The translations under genes were made by a program, and so were the position numbers. The notes below the pieces were generated by a model that was not told the origin of the DNA, did not search any database, and was given only the letters and a program-made list of their open reading frames with translations. From Tetrastigma voinierianum (lineage: Eukaryota > Streptophyta > Magnoliopsida > Vitales > Vitaceae): a stretch of 64,000 nt of DNA. The DNA is taken from contig JAEQBH010000128.1 in the NCBI GenBank assembly GCA_016808115.1, forward strand, positions 2,294,001 to 2,358,000. The letters run 5' to 3'. Positions 1-12,753 of this stretch are shown here, piece by piece (position 1 is the first letter of the stretch; each line of letters starts with the position of its first letter).

Positions 1-181
1 TATAATGCTACAGTTAATAACTAACTCCGCAGACTATGATGTTACTATTGACGCATTATTTTTATTTTTAAATTATTTTAATAAATTAAAAAAAAAAAAG
101 AAAAACTAAATACGTAAAAAGCTCCATAATAATGGAGATATTATTTGTCAAGCCTGGCATTGATTTCGGAGATAAAAGAGG

Positions 182-188
182 GTTAGGT
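182..188 (-). promoter_or_regulatory. AC-III-type MYB element upstream of CAD
   Basis: The reverse strand reads ACCTAAC, the AC-III (SMRE-type) element bound by lignin-regulating R2R3-MYB factors. It lies about 225 bp before the CAD start codon. It is short enough to occur by chance, but a second AC element nearby and a lignin-type CAD downstream make a real role plausible. Confidence 0.6.
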
Positions 189-277
189 AGACGTGGAACG
201 TGGTCCAATCAAAATGTAAGTGGATTCTTGTAAGATGGAAGGTGACGTAGCACTAACGTCAATGCTACGGCCCTTCC

Positions 278-284
278 ACCAACC
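278..284 (+). promoter_or_regulatory. AC-II MYB element upstream of CAD
   Basis: The sequence reads ACCAACC, the exact AC-II element common to promoters of phenylpropanoid and lignin genes. It sits about 60 bp before the TATA-like stretch and 128 bp before the CAD start codon. Together with the AC-III element at 182-188 it points to MYB46/58/63-type control. That is an inference from known lignin promoters. Confidence 0.65.
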
Positions 285-342
285 TCAACCCCCACCCCCT
301 TTTGTCTAGACTGTGACTCTGTGTGTATATATCTATATATAT

Positions 343-350
343 TATATAAA
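343..350 (+). promoter_or_regulatory. TATA box of CAD gene
   Basis: TATATAAA lies 62 bp before the start codon, within a TA-rich stretch (about 327-350). A CT-rich leader (about 366-402) follows, as is common in plant 5' UTRs. Transcription probably starts near 375-380. Confidence 0.55.
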
Positions 351-411
351 TGAATCTCTCATCCCCATTCCATTCTCCCTCTGATCAATCTCTCTCTCTT
401 TTTTTATTGAA

Positions 412-500
412 ATGGGTAGCCTGGAGACTGAGAAAACGACGGTAGGGTGGGCAGCCAAAGACCCTTCCGGCGTGCTATCTCCCTACACATATTCTCTCAG

Positions 501-537
<37 letters not shown>

Positions 538-2295
538 CCCACTTTCAGGAACCCAGATAATAATAATCTCATCTCTCTCTGAAAATCTTAACAGAAGTAC
601 AGGCCCAGAAGATGTACTGATAAAGGTCACTTACTGTGGAATTTGCCATACTGATCTTCATCAAATCAAGAATGACCTTGGCATGTCCCACTACCCCATG
701 GTTCCTGGGTATGTATGTCTCTTCTCTCCCTTTTTTTTTTATTTTTTATTTCTCACCCTACTGTTTCTGACTATTTTTAATATTTTGAATGATTAATAAA
801 AAAAATTGTTTAAAGAAGCTGTTTCTTGAAACTTTTTTCATAAACAGTCACCCCACACCCACAATGACATTGTCCTTATGAGTTTTGGCCTCTGTTTAAA
901 AAAAAATGTGATTTGATTAAAAGAAACATTGAAACATGAATTTTAGAAATCTAATCTTCCATTCATTTTTTCATTGTCTTTTTTTTTTTTTGTTTTTTTA
1001 TAAAAATAATCATTTCTTTTATAATATATATGTAAATATATAAAAGAATAGCAGATATTTTTGTTTATAATATGATATTTTTTCTTCTAGACAATTTTTG
1101 GATTATTCGATGTATTTTAACTAAATACTTCACATTTCTGTATGTCTTTTCGGTCTTTTCGTTTTGTTTTTTCCTAACTTTATATGAATTTATTTATATA
1201 TTTAAATATGTTCGGAACAGGCATGAAGTTGTCGGTGAAGTAGTGGAGGTGGGATCGGATGTGAGCAAGGTCAGAGTAGGAGACTGTGTGGGCGTCGGGG
1301 TGATCGTCGGATGTTGCAGAAGCTGTCGTCCATGCCAATCAGAAATCGAGCAATACTGCAACAAGAAGATCTGGTCCTACAACGATGTCTACTCCGACGG
1401 CAAACCCACCCAAGGCGGCTTCGCTGAATCCATGATCGTCGATCAAAAGTATACCCCCCAGAAAAAACTTTCCTTTTTTTTTTTTTAACAACATTATATG
1501 TGGTAATGTTTTTTTTTTTTTTGGTTTTTGTTTTCAGGTTTGTGGTGAAGATACCAGATGGGATGGCGCCGGAGCAGGCGGCGCCGCTACTGTGCGCGGG
1601 GGTGACAGTATACAGCCCGCTGAATCACTTCGGGTTGAAGAAGAGTGGGTTGAGAGGAGGAATATTGGGGCTTGGGGGAGTTGGACACATGGGGGTGAAG
1701 ATAGCAAAAGCCATGGGCCACCACGTGACAGTCATCAGCTCTTCTGATCGGAAAAGAGAGGAAGCCATCGACCATCTCGGCGCCGATGATTACTTGGTCA
1801 GCTCCGACTCGACTCGTATGCAGGAAGCCGCCGATTCCCTCGACTACATCATCGATACAGTACCCGTCTTTCACCCTCTCGAGCCGTATCTCTCCTTGCT
1901 CAAGCTCGACGGAAAATTGATTATTATGGGCGTCATCAATACTCCTCTCCAGTTTGTCTCCCCCATGGTTATGCTCGGTGAGCTTCATCTTCTTCCAAAA
2001 AACAAACTGGGTTTCTTTTTCTCTTTTGTAAAATCTAATTGCTATTATTTTTGTTTTTGTTTTTGTTTTGGGGGGTTTATGAAATTGTGAAGGGAGGAAA
2101 ACCATAACAGGGAGCTTCATAGGAAGCATGAAAGAAACAGAGGAAATGCTGGAATTCTGCAGTGAGAAGGGACTGACATCGATGATTGAAATGGTGAAAA
2201 TGGATTATGTTAACACCGCTCTGGAGAGATTGGAGAAGAACGATGTGAGATACAGGTTCGTGGTTGATGTTGCCGGAAGCAAGCTTGATCAGTGA
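412..2295 (+). CDS. CAD: Cinnamyl alcohol dehydrogenase, class I (lignin type), five exons
   Basis: A cytosolic zinc- and NADPH-dependent enzyme that reduces coniferaldehyde and sinapaldehyde to monolignols, the last step of lignin precursor synthesis. Exons are 412-500, 595-708, 1221-1448, 1538-1977 and 2093-2295. All introns are GT-AG, the reading phase is kept, and the product is 357 residues, the usual family length. Catalytic zinc ligands C47, H69/E70 and C163 are present, as are structural zinc cysteines C100, C103, C106 and C114. The NADPH-binding GLGGVG is at 188-193 and the SSS phosphate-binding stretch at 211-213. Residues that define bona fide CADs in Arabidopsis CAD5 (T49, Q53, L58, M60, W119, V276, P286, M289, L290, F299, I300) all match; only position 95 differs (Val for Cys). 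The first ATG after the CT-rich leader gives the family's usual start, MGSLE. No defect is visible. Confidence 0.96.
505..532. repeat. (CT)n microsatellite in CAD intron 1
   Basis: An almost pure CT dinucleotide run of about 14 units begins four bases inside intron 1. The leader upstream is also CT-rich. It is likely polymorphic in length and does not disturb the GTAAGC splice donor. Confidence 0.9.
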
Positions 2296-5197
2296 CAAAT
2301 CGATCACAAATTTTTTCTCTTTCTGTGTGTTTCCAGTTCTCTGTTTTTTGGGTGCTTTTTTTTTTCCAATGGATGTTTTGGTATTATATTTCTTCTAAAA
2401 TTATAATATGATCAATGTGGGGGTGGTGTTTCCTGTTTATTAAAGTAATGCTTTATGAAAATCATATGTTTTGTCTCATCAAATTGTTGGGTGGTAAAAG
2501 ATGATAATCAAATCCTGATTATGGAAAGCGCCCCCAACATAAAACAAATTCCATTTTCTTTTCTTAATTAAATGCTTTGGCCTTGACCAACATTAGATCA
2601 GCTTTCTTTTATACATTCACTAATACAGAAGCTATTTAATTTTAATTTTAAATTTTCGCATTTATTTCTCTAGTGGGTGTGATGACTTTGGATTCCCTTC
2701 CATAATTGTGAGCATGGAAGGAAAAAGGAGCCAAAAAAGAAAAAGGGATAAACCATTTATAAGGGACAATCCAAAAAAAAATTGGAAAACTAACTTCTTT
2801 TTTTAAAATCCGAATATGGCCATGGGATTTAGTTTAATATAGGGGAAGAGACAAAATGTCAGAGATTTAGTTCATGAGTGAGATTTATCTTTGTATTTTT
2901 ATTCAAAATGAGACATGTTTTTAGGTTACAAAATATTAGTTTTATAAATAACTTTTGAATTTATCACATTTTAAACCAATTTCTAAAAAAAAACAGCAAC
3001 TCCTTTCCTCGGCTAATGCTTGATGATACAGCCTATGCAATAATGTACATGACAAAGGAATGATAAGTTTTCCGGATAAAGGAAAAGATCTTTTTGTTAT
3101 TATTATGAAAAAGTTTTTTTTTTTTTTTTGAAGCGTATTATTATGAAAAAGTTATTATTAATTACGTGAGCTATTTGATCTTATCTAGATAATTTAAATA
3201 AAATGAATAAATAATATGAGCACTAAAATATTAAGGAAGTAGGGTAAGATTTTTATAATAATGTATGTAACTTAGACTTATATTTTCCTTCCTTAAAGTG
3301 TCTATCAAGAACAAGGATGTACTTGATTCCAAAAAGAACAAGCTTGTACTATCTCTAGGTTTTCAACAGAAATTCTTAAGTTTTAGAATTGAATCATAGT
3401 TTTACTTTTAATCAAGTACATTAAATTATAATTTTCATGACGTTTCACAAAACCTTAAACCTTTAAGAGATCATACTTGGAATTTCTCAAGTATCAACAT
3501 ACACTCTATATGGATATGAACTCTTACCATCTAAGTTGAAACTCATATAGTTAATTAAAAGGATAATAAATGACAATTTGGATTGATTGGTTGGAGTTAA
3601 TAAATAATGACAAATGAACGTATACAAATAATTATTAATTAATGAATTTCCAACCATTTAAGTATTGGAGCATTTAAATTTAATGCATTATAGGTGATCA
3701 TTGGAAACTTATAAGTTCATTCACCGGCTAACTTATTTAGAATAGTTTTTAGTATAAAATATATTATTAAAGTAGTCTTGACATGAAAAATATTTCATCC
3801 AATTTTTTCAACGAATTTTTTTTTATAACTAAACATTTTGTTATAATGTAGTAAGCTATCTTATGATGACTCAAATTTGGGACCCCTCTCATTTCTGGAT
3901 GTTTTATCATTTTAAACTTTGAACGCTCTATCAATTGAATTAGACATATGAACATTTTTTTAAAGGATTTGAAACATATTAATTTCAATTAAATGAGATT
4001 TGGATTGCCAAATGCTTTTATGAACATTTGTTAAATAATTCTTACTTAGTGCATATGAAGTCTTTTGTAAGATTAACTAAAAATTCAGCTTGATAGATCA
4101 GTCTTCTTAAATTTCACTTGATCTTCTTCATGATTTCCTTTCTAGCTTTAATGTATTTCCTCCTGAGTTACTCCATCAAAACCTTCTTGCTACATCTAGA
4201 ATAAAGGAGTAACTACTTCAATGGGGAATTGGGAGGATAGGTGACCTAATCACCAAGAGTGTAAAAGTCAAGATCTCACCCTCCCATGTCCTACACACTT
4301 GACACTGCCAATCATTCAACTGCTATTACTACTAAAGAATGATCAACAATTGATCACCACCACTCACCAACCCCATCCTATCCTGACCATAATCTTATTC
4401 TTAAATTTTTTTTAAAAACTTAAGATGTATTTGATCACAACAATTTTTTATTCTTCGAAACAAAAAATCAAAAGAAAAAATTGTTCAGCAATTAAAAACT
4501 GTTTTACATTTTTTATTCTTAAAAGTTGAAAATAAAATGTTTCAAAGAATAGTTTTTAGTTGTTTTTCACTTTTTAGTAATTAAAAATAAAATAATAGAC
4601 ATTATTAGAGTCGGGTTTTTATTTGATACTGTTGAAGTTGGGTGATCCGGATTTCATCCATCGACAATTTTTTGAGGTAAGTGATAGTAGTAATGCGATT
4701 GGGGCTGATAGGATACGGTCATATTTAGTAATCTCGCAAATATACTGCATTTTAGGGTTTCGTGGTTTTCTATAAATTCTAACCGTCACAGTACCCCAAT
4801 CTTATCTTCGATTTTGGAATAATGAATTTCTCATCCTTTTTTTTTTCAATTAAATACGTGTCATTAATTTTCTTGTTTTCTATATTAAAAACAAGTAAAA
4901 AGACGTGACAACAATTTTCAAACTCTTTATTAAGAACGGATCTCTAATGGGTGGTCGATATTGTACGACTTTTCATACAAATTCAAAGACTTTGTTGTGA
5001 GTATACGGCGTAAGGTAAGCTATATGATAGTGAAAGATCGTGATGGGTTTGGTTGATAAATGTCACTTGGCAAACACACCTTTAAATTAAGCATAAGCAT
5101 TGTAAAAGCATATCCAGCAGTTAACAAAGAAAAAATATTTAAAGCTATTTTTTTTGCTTTAAAAAGTTATTTTTTGAGATTTAGCTAAAGTTTTAGG
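2296..5197. other. AT-rich intergenic region downstream of CAD
   Basis: The first ~150 bases are probably the CAD 3' UTR, although no single poly(A) signal stands out. The rest is strongly AT-rich with no coding run that looks like a protein and no RNA gene recognised. Confidence 0.7.
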
Positions 5198-6686
5198 TAG
5201 AGCATCTCCAGCATTAAGCATCTAAAATTTCATCTATCCTAAATTTATTTCAATTTTACCTTTTCTCTTTCTTAATAATTACATCATTTACCCTTCATTC
5301 ATTTATATCACTCCATACACTATAAATTTGATTTAAAAAGATAAATAAATATTTAAGTAAAATTTAAAATAAAAATAAATATTCAATTAAAAAAAAATGG
5401 CCATAAATATTTAATTAAATCAATAAAAATAAATATTAATATTTTGAATTAATAATTTTAGTAGTTGAACTTTTTTTTGGTTACAAATATTAATTAATTT
5501 TAAAAAATTTTCAGATTTTATAAAAAAATAATGAAAACACTGCCGATTTCTCAAATCACACTAGTACAGAAACATAAATTTTCAAATGATTAACTCTAAG
5601 GTGGAAAATTAATAAAACAAATTATTTAAATAGTTAATGGAATATTCAATGAAAGATATGTATGTTAATGACAATAAAATAAATTAATTTATATCAAGTA
5701 AAACATCTATATTTAAATTTGTATTTTAGATTATTCCCAAAAAATATGATTTATGGTTTTTTTCATTGATTAATTTAATTTTATTTATAATATTATAAAT
5801 TGAAAATAATTAGAAGTTGAAAAAAAAAATTGTAGGCTGCCTAATTGGCAAAAACGACCTGCATACAAAACGACGCCGTTGTGATTGTTTGTCCAAACGG
5901 CACCGCTGAATGCCGCTCACATACCCAAATGGCGCGCTGGGGTTAGCGATAGCCTACTCAAAACGAATGCCGCTGACCAAAGATACACTCAAAACGGCCG
6001 CCAAAATTTCCTTCCTCAAAATAGGCTTTTGTTCGTCGGGCCCGCGGCGCACGCGGTGGGCTAAACGTACGCCTCACCGGCTGCCGGTCGTTTGAATGGA
6101 AGAGCTCACATTATTTCGGAGCAAGCGGCGGTGGCCGAAGGACGGTTTTCGGCCCGACAAACAATTTGACGCCGACGATGGATCTACGACGGCGACCGCG
6201 GGGTCGGACCCGCGACGGGCGACGGCGACAATGGTGGGCAACGTACACTCCGAGGTGTCGGGCTTTCCCTCCTCTTCTATATTTAATTAATCGCTTCGAG
6301 ATTTCCCCCGATTACCCAAATCTTGATATGGATGTCGCTTCCTGCCAGCTCTATTTATCAAATTCGACTCGCTTGTCGGGATTTCAAAATGGTTCACGTG
6401 TGCTTGCAATGTCAAAGCCATTCTCTGCCTGGAGAATATATTTTCGCTTTTCCTTCGCTTTTTTACCCCCGCCTCCAAACTGGGATAGAAAAAGAGGGTG
6501 GTGGATTGGTTTTTCTCTCATTTACTGATGAACGCTTATCGCTATATTTGCCTACATTTAGTCGACATCGCTCATCACCCATATTATTATATATTTGCTC
6601 CACTACTCGGAGCCCCGCTTTTTTTCCCCAAAGCATCTATTTTTAGCTTTTGCTCCATGTTTTGCTCCATTGCTGGAGTTGCTCTA
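5198..6686. mobile_element. Possible non-autonomous TIR element with GC-rich core
   Basis: TAGAGCATCTCCAGCA at 5,198 is mirrored by its near reverse complement around 6,670-6,686 (16 of 18 positions agree), enclosing about 1.49 kb. AGAGCA(A/T)CTCCAGCA is a common terminus of plant MITE-like elements. A related half-copy lies near 5,109. The interior changes from very AT-rich (to about 5,830) to GC-rich (about 5,860-6,250). Short open frames inside match nothing I know. I find no clear target-site duplication, so the boundaries are doubtful. A captured host fragment is possible but unproven. Confidence 0.35.
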
Positions 6687-7004
6687 AATAAGGCAAAAAA
6701 GACTTCGTATTTTGTGATGTTTCTAACTTCTCCAAAAGTAAGGTATGGTGGACGGATAGGTGTTGTTTGGGCATGACTATCAATGCTATTTCTTTGATTG
6801 AGAGTATCAATTTGTCGTTGTTACTTGTCAGTGTGGAAGTCTTTAAAACGTTACAATGGAAATAACTTATTTCCATAAAGCACTTTTTAAGAGAAAAAAA
6901 AAGTTTTTTTCTTCAAGAGTTACCCATTTTATTTATTTCATTATTACTAGTCAAATTTTATTAATGATTGTATTAATATCTTTGGTGCAAAGGAAAAAGC
7001 CCTT
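6687..7004. other. AT-rich spacer before gypsy remnant
   Basis: AT-rich sequence with no recognisable gene or repeat. It abuts the broken 5' edge of the gypsy gag remnant, and no 5' LTR is visible here. Confidence 0.6.
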
Positions 7005-7560
7005 GGAGATGAAGAGATCGAGATAAATCTCCACTGAAAAGGGCAAGGAAGACAGAGATCGATCTCCAAAGAGAAGAGGTAACGTCAGGGACCGCTTAGG
7101 TCCACCCCAGCCCGACCTATAGCCGTGGTACCCACCTCACAGTTCACCCCCTGACGACCTTGGTATCTCAAGTCCTATACGAGGTGCAAGATGAGAAGCT
7201 TTTAAGATACCGCCCGCATGAAGACGGACCCAGCCAAAAGAGACATGACCAAGTATTGCGACTTCCACAGAGATCATGGACATCGGACAGATGATTGTAT
7301 TCAGTTAAAAAAAGACATCGAATTTATGATCTGACGTGGACATCTCCACCATTATGTGGCTCTCGAAGATCGGAACAGGGCACCTCCTCCACCACCTTGT
7401 CAGTCAGCCCCAGCTCAACATCAGCAACCCTTGGGAGAAATCAATGTGATTTGGGATTCGTCGGAGGTGGGGAATCTAGTTCGGCCAGGAAAGCCCACCT
7501 ACGTAGCTACAGATCAGGGGAGACACTAGAGGTACAAGCCGTGTCCAAGCTCCCTCGGTT
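7005..7560 (+). pseudogene. Gypsy gag C-terminal remnant (element C)
   Basis: The frame from 7,218 gives KYCDFHRDHGH followed by RTDDCIQLKKDIE, the Cys/His-rich segment of Tat-lineage Gag. It is followed by a proline-rich linker and GEINVIWDSSE-like sequence that usually precedes the protease. Upstream, related gag sequence (SQVLYEVQDEKLLRY) is readable only in another frame, so at least one frameshift is present. Gag is the structural protein that forms retroelement particles. The N-terminal half is missing at this locus, and in-frame stops occur. Confidence 0.75.
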
Positions 7561-7599
7561 AGACACCACCATAACCTTCTAGGACATTGACCTGGAAGG

Positions 7600-8110
7600 C
7601 TGCCAACATCCCCATGATGACCCACTAGTAATAAGGGCAGTCGTGGCCAATAAAACAGTTCACAGGGTCCTGATCAACAACAGGAGCTCCGTCGACATCA
7701 TCTTCGCATTGGCATTCGACAAAATGGGCATTGGAAGGGAGAAGCTGGAACCGGTAAATGCCCACCTAAGGGGATTCTCAAGAGAAAGTACTGCCCCTGG
7801 GGTCAGTATAACTGGTACTCACTTTAGGAGAACCCCCATGCCAGGCCACAACGACGATAAAATTCCTTATAGTGGAGACCTCATCGGCATACAACGTGTT
7901 ACTAGGCAGGCCTTTTCTCAATGCCATAAGGGCCATCCCTTCTGCCTATCATATGGTTATCAAATTCCCTACGGAGAATGGATGAGGAATGGTTCGAGGA
8001 AACCAGCGGGTAGCCAAGGAGTGCTACTTGGCGTCAATGAAATAGAAAGCAGTGGACATCATCCACATGGATGAGCTCGACATGAGAGACGAGCTAGACA
8101 CTTGACCAAC
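7600..8110 (+). pseudogene. Retropepsin remnant (element C)
   Basis: The translation from 7,643 contains VLINNRSSVDIIF, aligning with the retroelement aspartic protease core that normally reads V-L-I/V-D-N/T-G-S-S. Both the catalytic Asp (to Asn) and the Gly (to Arg) have changed, so the protease would be inactive. It lies between gag and RT as expected in a gag-pol polyprotein. Downstream to 8,110 the frame is broken. Confidence 0.7.
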
Positions 8111-8125
8111 ACCTTTAGAAGAGCT

Positions 8126-9720
8126 GGAACCAGTGCAACTTGACGACCAGCCAGAACACCTCACCTACATCGGATCCAAACTGGTTGAGGACGTCAAAGA
8201 CCTCCTCATCCACTTCTTAAAACAAAACGTGGACGTATTCGCCTGGAAGCAAGAGGACATGGGAGGAATTTCTGTACTCCAAGCAGCTTATCACCCACAA
8301 GCTGGAATGTCTCGCCCCTCTCCCTTCAAACCCATTAAACAAAAGAAGAAGTTTCGCCGTGAAGGCAGAAGACGATCAACGAGGAGGTCAGCAAACTCCT
8401 CCAAGCCCGAGCCATCCGAGAAGTAGATTATCCTGACTGGTTGGCTAATGTTGTCCTTGTCAAGAAGGAAAATGGCAAGTGGTGACTCTACATTGACTTC
8501 ACTGACGTGAACCGAGCCTGCCCGAAAGACAGCTTTCCCCTACCCCGGATCTACCTCATAGTGGACGCCACTGCTGGCCACGAGCTCCTCAGCTTCATGG
8601 ACGCTTTCTCGGGCTATAATCAGATAAGGATGGACCCCAATGACCAAGAGAAGACATCCTTCGTGACTGGATAGGGGACATATTGCTATCAGGTGATGCC
8701 TTTTGGATTAAAGAACGCGGGGACCACATATTAGAGGTTAGTGAACAAGATGTTCTAGAAACAAATAGGCGCATCCATGGAGGTATACATAGATGACATG
8801 CTAGTGAAGTCGGTCAAGGCCGAGCTCCACGTGAACCACCTACCGGGAATCATTCCGTGCTCCGGGCGATCGCGCATGAAGTTAACCCAACCAAGTGTGC
8901 TTCGAGTATCCGTAGGGAAAGTTCTGCCTCATAGCCACACCGCTGAATAGAGGCAAATCCAGACAAGATAAAAGCCATGCTCGACATGCAACCACCCTCG
9001 AATACTTCATCTCCTGACTGGAAGAATAGCTGCGTTGAGTCATTTTGTGTCTAGATCTAGTGACAAGTGTCAGCCCTTCTTTCAAGTTCTGAAAAAGGCC
9101 TTCCACTGGGATACCCACTGCGAAGAGGCATTCTTAGCACTAAAAACCCACTTGAGCTCCCCCCATATTCTTGTAAGCCCCTCCGAGGGGGGAACCCTTT
9201 ACGCTCTACTTAGTCGTTTCCGATTTCTCGACTAGTGCCGCCTTGGTCAGGGGAGGCGGATGTACACAACAACCGCCCATCGCAGCCGAGCTCGAGAAGG
9301 CAGAGGAAGCACCGAAGATGGAGAAGAGTTTCTGAAGATCAAGTAATTTCACCGCCGTAAGACTCGACCATACTTCCAAGCTCACACCACGAGATTCCGA
9401 TTAACACCCAATGAAGCAAACACCGCATAAACTGCAAACCTCGTGAAGACCGTAAAATGGGCAATAGAGCGAGTGAGTTCAAGACAGGTACAAGCCAAGA
9501 ACAAACATTAAAGCGGAAAGTGTCGCGTGATTTCATCATGGAGTTCACCGACAGAGTTTCTTACTAAAATCACCTAACTCAATGCCTCGACCTCCCCATC
9601 AAGGTTGTCCGTGGGATAGAGCCGCCTAATGCTCTAGGAAGTGGCAGTTTGATTCCGACCTCCTGATGGGATCGATGGGAATATGCACTAAGATCTCTGC
9701 CCTAGGCCTCCAATAACGGC
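8126..9720 (+). pseudogene. Ty3/gypsy reverse transcriptase and RNase H remnant (element C)
   Basis: RT signatures in order: YPDWLANVVLVKKENGKW near 8,430-8,480, RACPKDSFPLPRI near 8,515, MDAFSGYNQIRMDP near 8,597, and the catalytic YIDD at 8,786-8,797 followed by MLVKS. Premature stops follow NGKW (about 8,482), the FVTG motif (about 8,671) and the GLKNA region (about 8,732). RNase H-like sequence (ALKTHLSSP) appears near 9,145 and then decays. The gene once copied element RNA into cDNA. It is inactive now, although the YIDD codons survive. Confidence 0.85.
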
Positions 9721-10189
9721 CGAACATGAAGCCGTCATTGCTCGGGTTTAACCCTCGCCCGCTCCATGGAGGCCGACCAACTAGAGGTGCAATGATTCCT
9801 AATTGTGGTGAAGGTATAGAGGACTCCTATGAAGCTGAAAATGATCTCATCTTAAAAGTACACGAACCGCCAAAAAGTTCGTACGTTCGCGCGTCGACAC
9901 GCCCCAAGAACGGAGTACCACTGGCCGACGCCCGGCGGCTAGCAATAGCACCGTAAGAAGATCTGGACAAACGGGTACCGGTCGAGCATCTCATGGAACC
10001 TTCAATAGACATCAGTAGCGACGAAGTCCTCCTAGTAATGACCGTGCCAAGATGGATGGATCCCATCTGGGACTATCTGTTGAATGGTGCACTACCGAGT
10101 GATCTGAAGGAGTCATCTAAATTGAGAGCCAGATAAGTTAGATTCGTTCTTTTGAGAGGAACCCTTTACAAACGGGGCTTTTCCGCACC

Positions 10190-10650
10190 CCTCTTCAAAT
10201 GCGTAGGGAAGGAAGACGTCGATTACGTGCTTAGAGAGGTACACGAAGGCATTTGTGGCAACCATATTGGAGCCTGAACGGTAGGAAAAACCCTTAGGCA
10301 AGGGTATTATTGGCCCATGATGCTCAAAGACGCCATAGAACTAGTCAGAAGGTGCAAAATATGTCAAGAGCATGCCAAGATCTCCCATCTCCGAGCTGAA
10401 CCACCGACCTCGATCATAAGCCCTTAACCTTTTCAGCAGTGGGGATTAGACATACTCGGGCCCCTGCCCATTGGAAGAGGTTAATGCAAATTCGCCTTTA
10501 TAGGAGTGGACTACTTCACTAAATGGGCAGAGACCGAGCCATTGGCAACAATCACCAAGAAAAAGACATGCAACTTCATTTGGCGGCGCATAATTTGTAG
10601 GTTCGGTATCCCAAAAGTGCTGATATTAGATAATGGAAAACAGTTGGACA
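10190..10650 (+). pseudogene. Gypsy integrase remnant, truncated (element C)
   Basis: The zinc-binding HHCC domain is visible as HEGICGNHIG (about 10,242) and CKICQEH (about 10,353). The catalytic core follows: LDILGPLPIGRG with the first Asp (about 10,449), VDYFTKWAE (about 10,506) and ILDNGKQL with the second Asp (about 10,624). Two internal stops interrupt it. Just after the second Asp the sequence changes abruptly into tandem repeats, so the third catalytic residue (Glu) and the C-terminal domain are gone. That points to an internal deletion joining integrase to the 3' repeat region. Confidence 0.85.
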
Positions 10651-10782
10651 AAGAGAAAGGAGCTCGAATATCAAAGAGCCACGTAGCTCAGACTTCGAAA
10701 GAGCCACGAAGCTCAGTTTAGCAGAGCCTAGTAGCTCAGTTCGACAAAGAGCAAGGAGCTCGGATATTAAAGAGCCACGAGG
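10651..10782 (+). repeat. Tandem repeat array, left part (element C 3' region)
   Basis: Successive ~26-bp units carry the core AGAGCCACGAAGCTC followed by AGTTT, AGACTTCG or GGATATTA variants. The same units resume at 20,287, so this is the left piece of one array split by element A. The break is inside a unit of the GAGCCACG-TAGCTC type. Confidence 0.85.
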
Positions 10783-12753
10783 TGTACACCTCTAATCTCA
10801 TTCGCTGACCAATTCACAACTCCGCGAATATTAGCTGAGGCCGTTACCCGACGCCACTTTAGAAAATTCCAGCAGAGTCTCCAGACGGAGCTCTACCCAA
10901 ATACATAACCTCGTATAAATCAAGATTTACCCGTCCCAAATACCCAATATATTCACAATAAGGAATAAAGACGCCACTGGGCCCATAAACAATACTCATC
11001 ATACTACAACAACTATATCTAATTAGTTTTAAAAGAGTTAATAATTTACTCTATACAACATATATTAAAATTAGAAAAAATTCTTAATTTATATGCAGAT
11101 ATCGTCAAGCCAAGCCACAATCCGGCTTTTCTTCTAATCTCAGCCTCTAGGACGAGCCGTCCCCTCGCACGCTCCCTGTACCATTAAAATAAAGGGGGTC
11201 CCACGACTGGTGAGCGAAGTCAAGAGGAGAACTCTGGCCGGGCTACTCACCACCTAAGTGCAAGCAATGTCTCCAAAATAAACACCCATTCAAATGCATG
11301 ATCCTACTTGAATGTCTACATGACTAACTCCAGATCCCGAGTCCTCACGATTTCTCACACTCGCCAAGCCCCATGAGAATTATTATATTATTAAAGGACA
11401 AATTCTCCGATAAATATATATCAATTGGGCCATTCCGACATTGATATATATTATTTGTTTGTAGACTAATTTCTCCGCGAATATATATCAACCCAAGCCG
11501 TCCGACGGTTGATATATTATTTAGTTTGGACTACCCTCCGATCATTTTACATTATTAGACAACCAACCTTTTCTAGACTTGTCTCATGCACTCACTCCTA
11601 AAACTTAGGTGTCCGAGTGCATATGGAATGCATATGCCGCTCCAATACGACTAAACCACATGCAAATATATATACATGAATATATTTACATAAAAAAATA
11701 TATCATACAACATGTTATGAAATTAGCATTTCAAACACCAAAATTAGCTCACTGGGCTAATAAATTAAACACAAGCAATTGACCGAATTACTTAACCAAA
11801 CACATAATTTTACGAAAATATATTCTGGAATATTGTTTCGGGAATAGTGAAACCCTCGGTTACTATTCCCGAAAGATCACAAATCAACGGTTCACTTAGT
11901 GAACCCGAAATTCACGGCCATTCCCTGACCAAATTCAATCAAAGCATGATTTACACCCAAAACAAACCCTTTACACCATTGTCATGGAGTAGCCACGGTT
12001 GCTCCATTTGGTTTCAAAATCTTACCTTAATTCCGGCTCCCACAGCCTGGATCGATCAGTCTCCTTAATGGCTTCCTAAACCACCGGTAAACATGGAAAA
12101 CCTTAAAAATGGGAATAAACGCGCAAGTAGGAGAAAATCCTACCTTGAGCTGTCAAAAACTCAACCGGGTCCACGCGTGAAAGCCGCCCGCGCAGAACGT
12201 TTTCCCTTCTTACTCCATCGAAATCCAATGGTTCGATCGCCAGATTTCTGTAGAGAGAAGCACTTCTAGAAGCTCTCTTAACAATGGCGCCATCGGATCT
12301 TCAAATTGCTCCCCACGTTTTGCTTTGTCTATTTAAGGAGAAGATATTAATTATTGGCTATTTTGGCATTTTATGATTTAAATCAAATTCCAAAATGCCC
12401 ATTATGTCCCTCCATTTCCCAGATTTGATATTCGGCACTAATTCGGCCTTCCATTTTCATCATTTCTCTACTCATACCACTTATGGTACATGAGTACATG
12501 CTATATAAAAGTTTTCAGCGATCGAATCGACATTTTAAGACTAACCGCGATGTTTCAAAAAACATGTAAATTCCTCGACTGCCTCGAAAATTACGAAATT
12601 TTACGTGCTAACTAGATTTTTCGAGACTATTCCAACGGTGAACTGTCATTATCCGAGATCTAGAGAATAAATTATTATCTTTTAATCGAATTACAATTTG
12701 TAATCGAATTACGATTTTGCCTTATTCCGTAAATTGAAATTTCTGATCTTACA
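10783..12753 (-). repeat. 3' LTR of element A
   Basis: It aligns along its length with 18,310-20,286, for example at GGGCCCATAAACAATACTCA and GGTTTCAAAATCTTACC-type stretches. It ends on this strand at TGATCTTACA. It contains decayed copies of the LTR hairpin repeat at about 11,405-11,525. Confidence 0.9.

Noticed and set aside
1587..2129. 180-codon minus-strand open frame
   Set aside because: It is the antisense shadow of CAD exon 4 and intron 4, whose plus-strand reading is a conserved enzyme.
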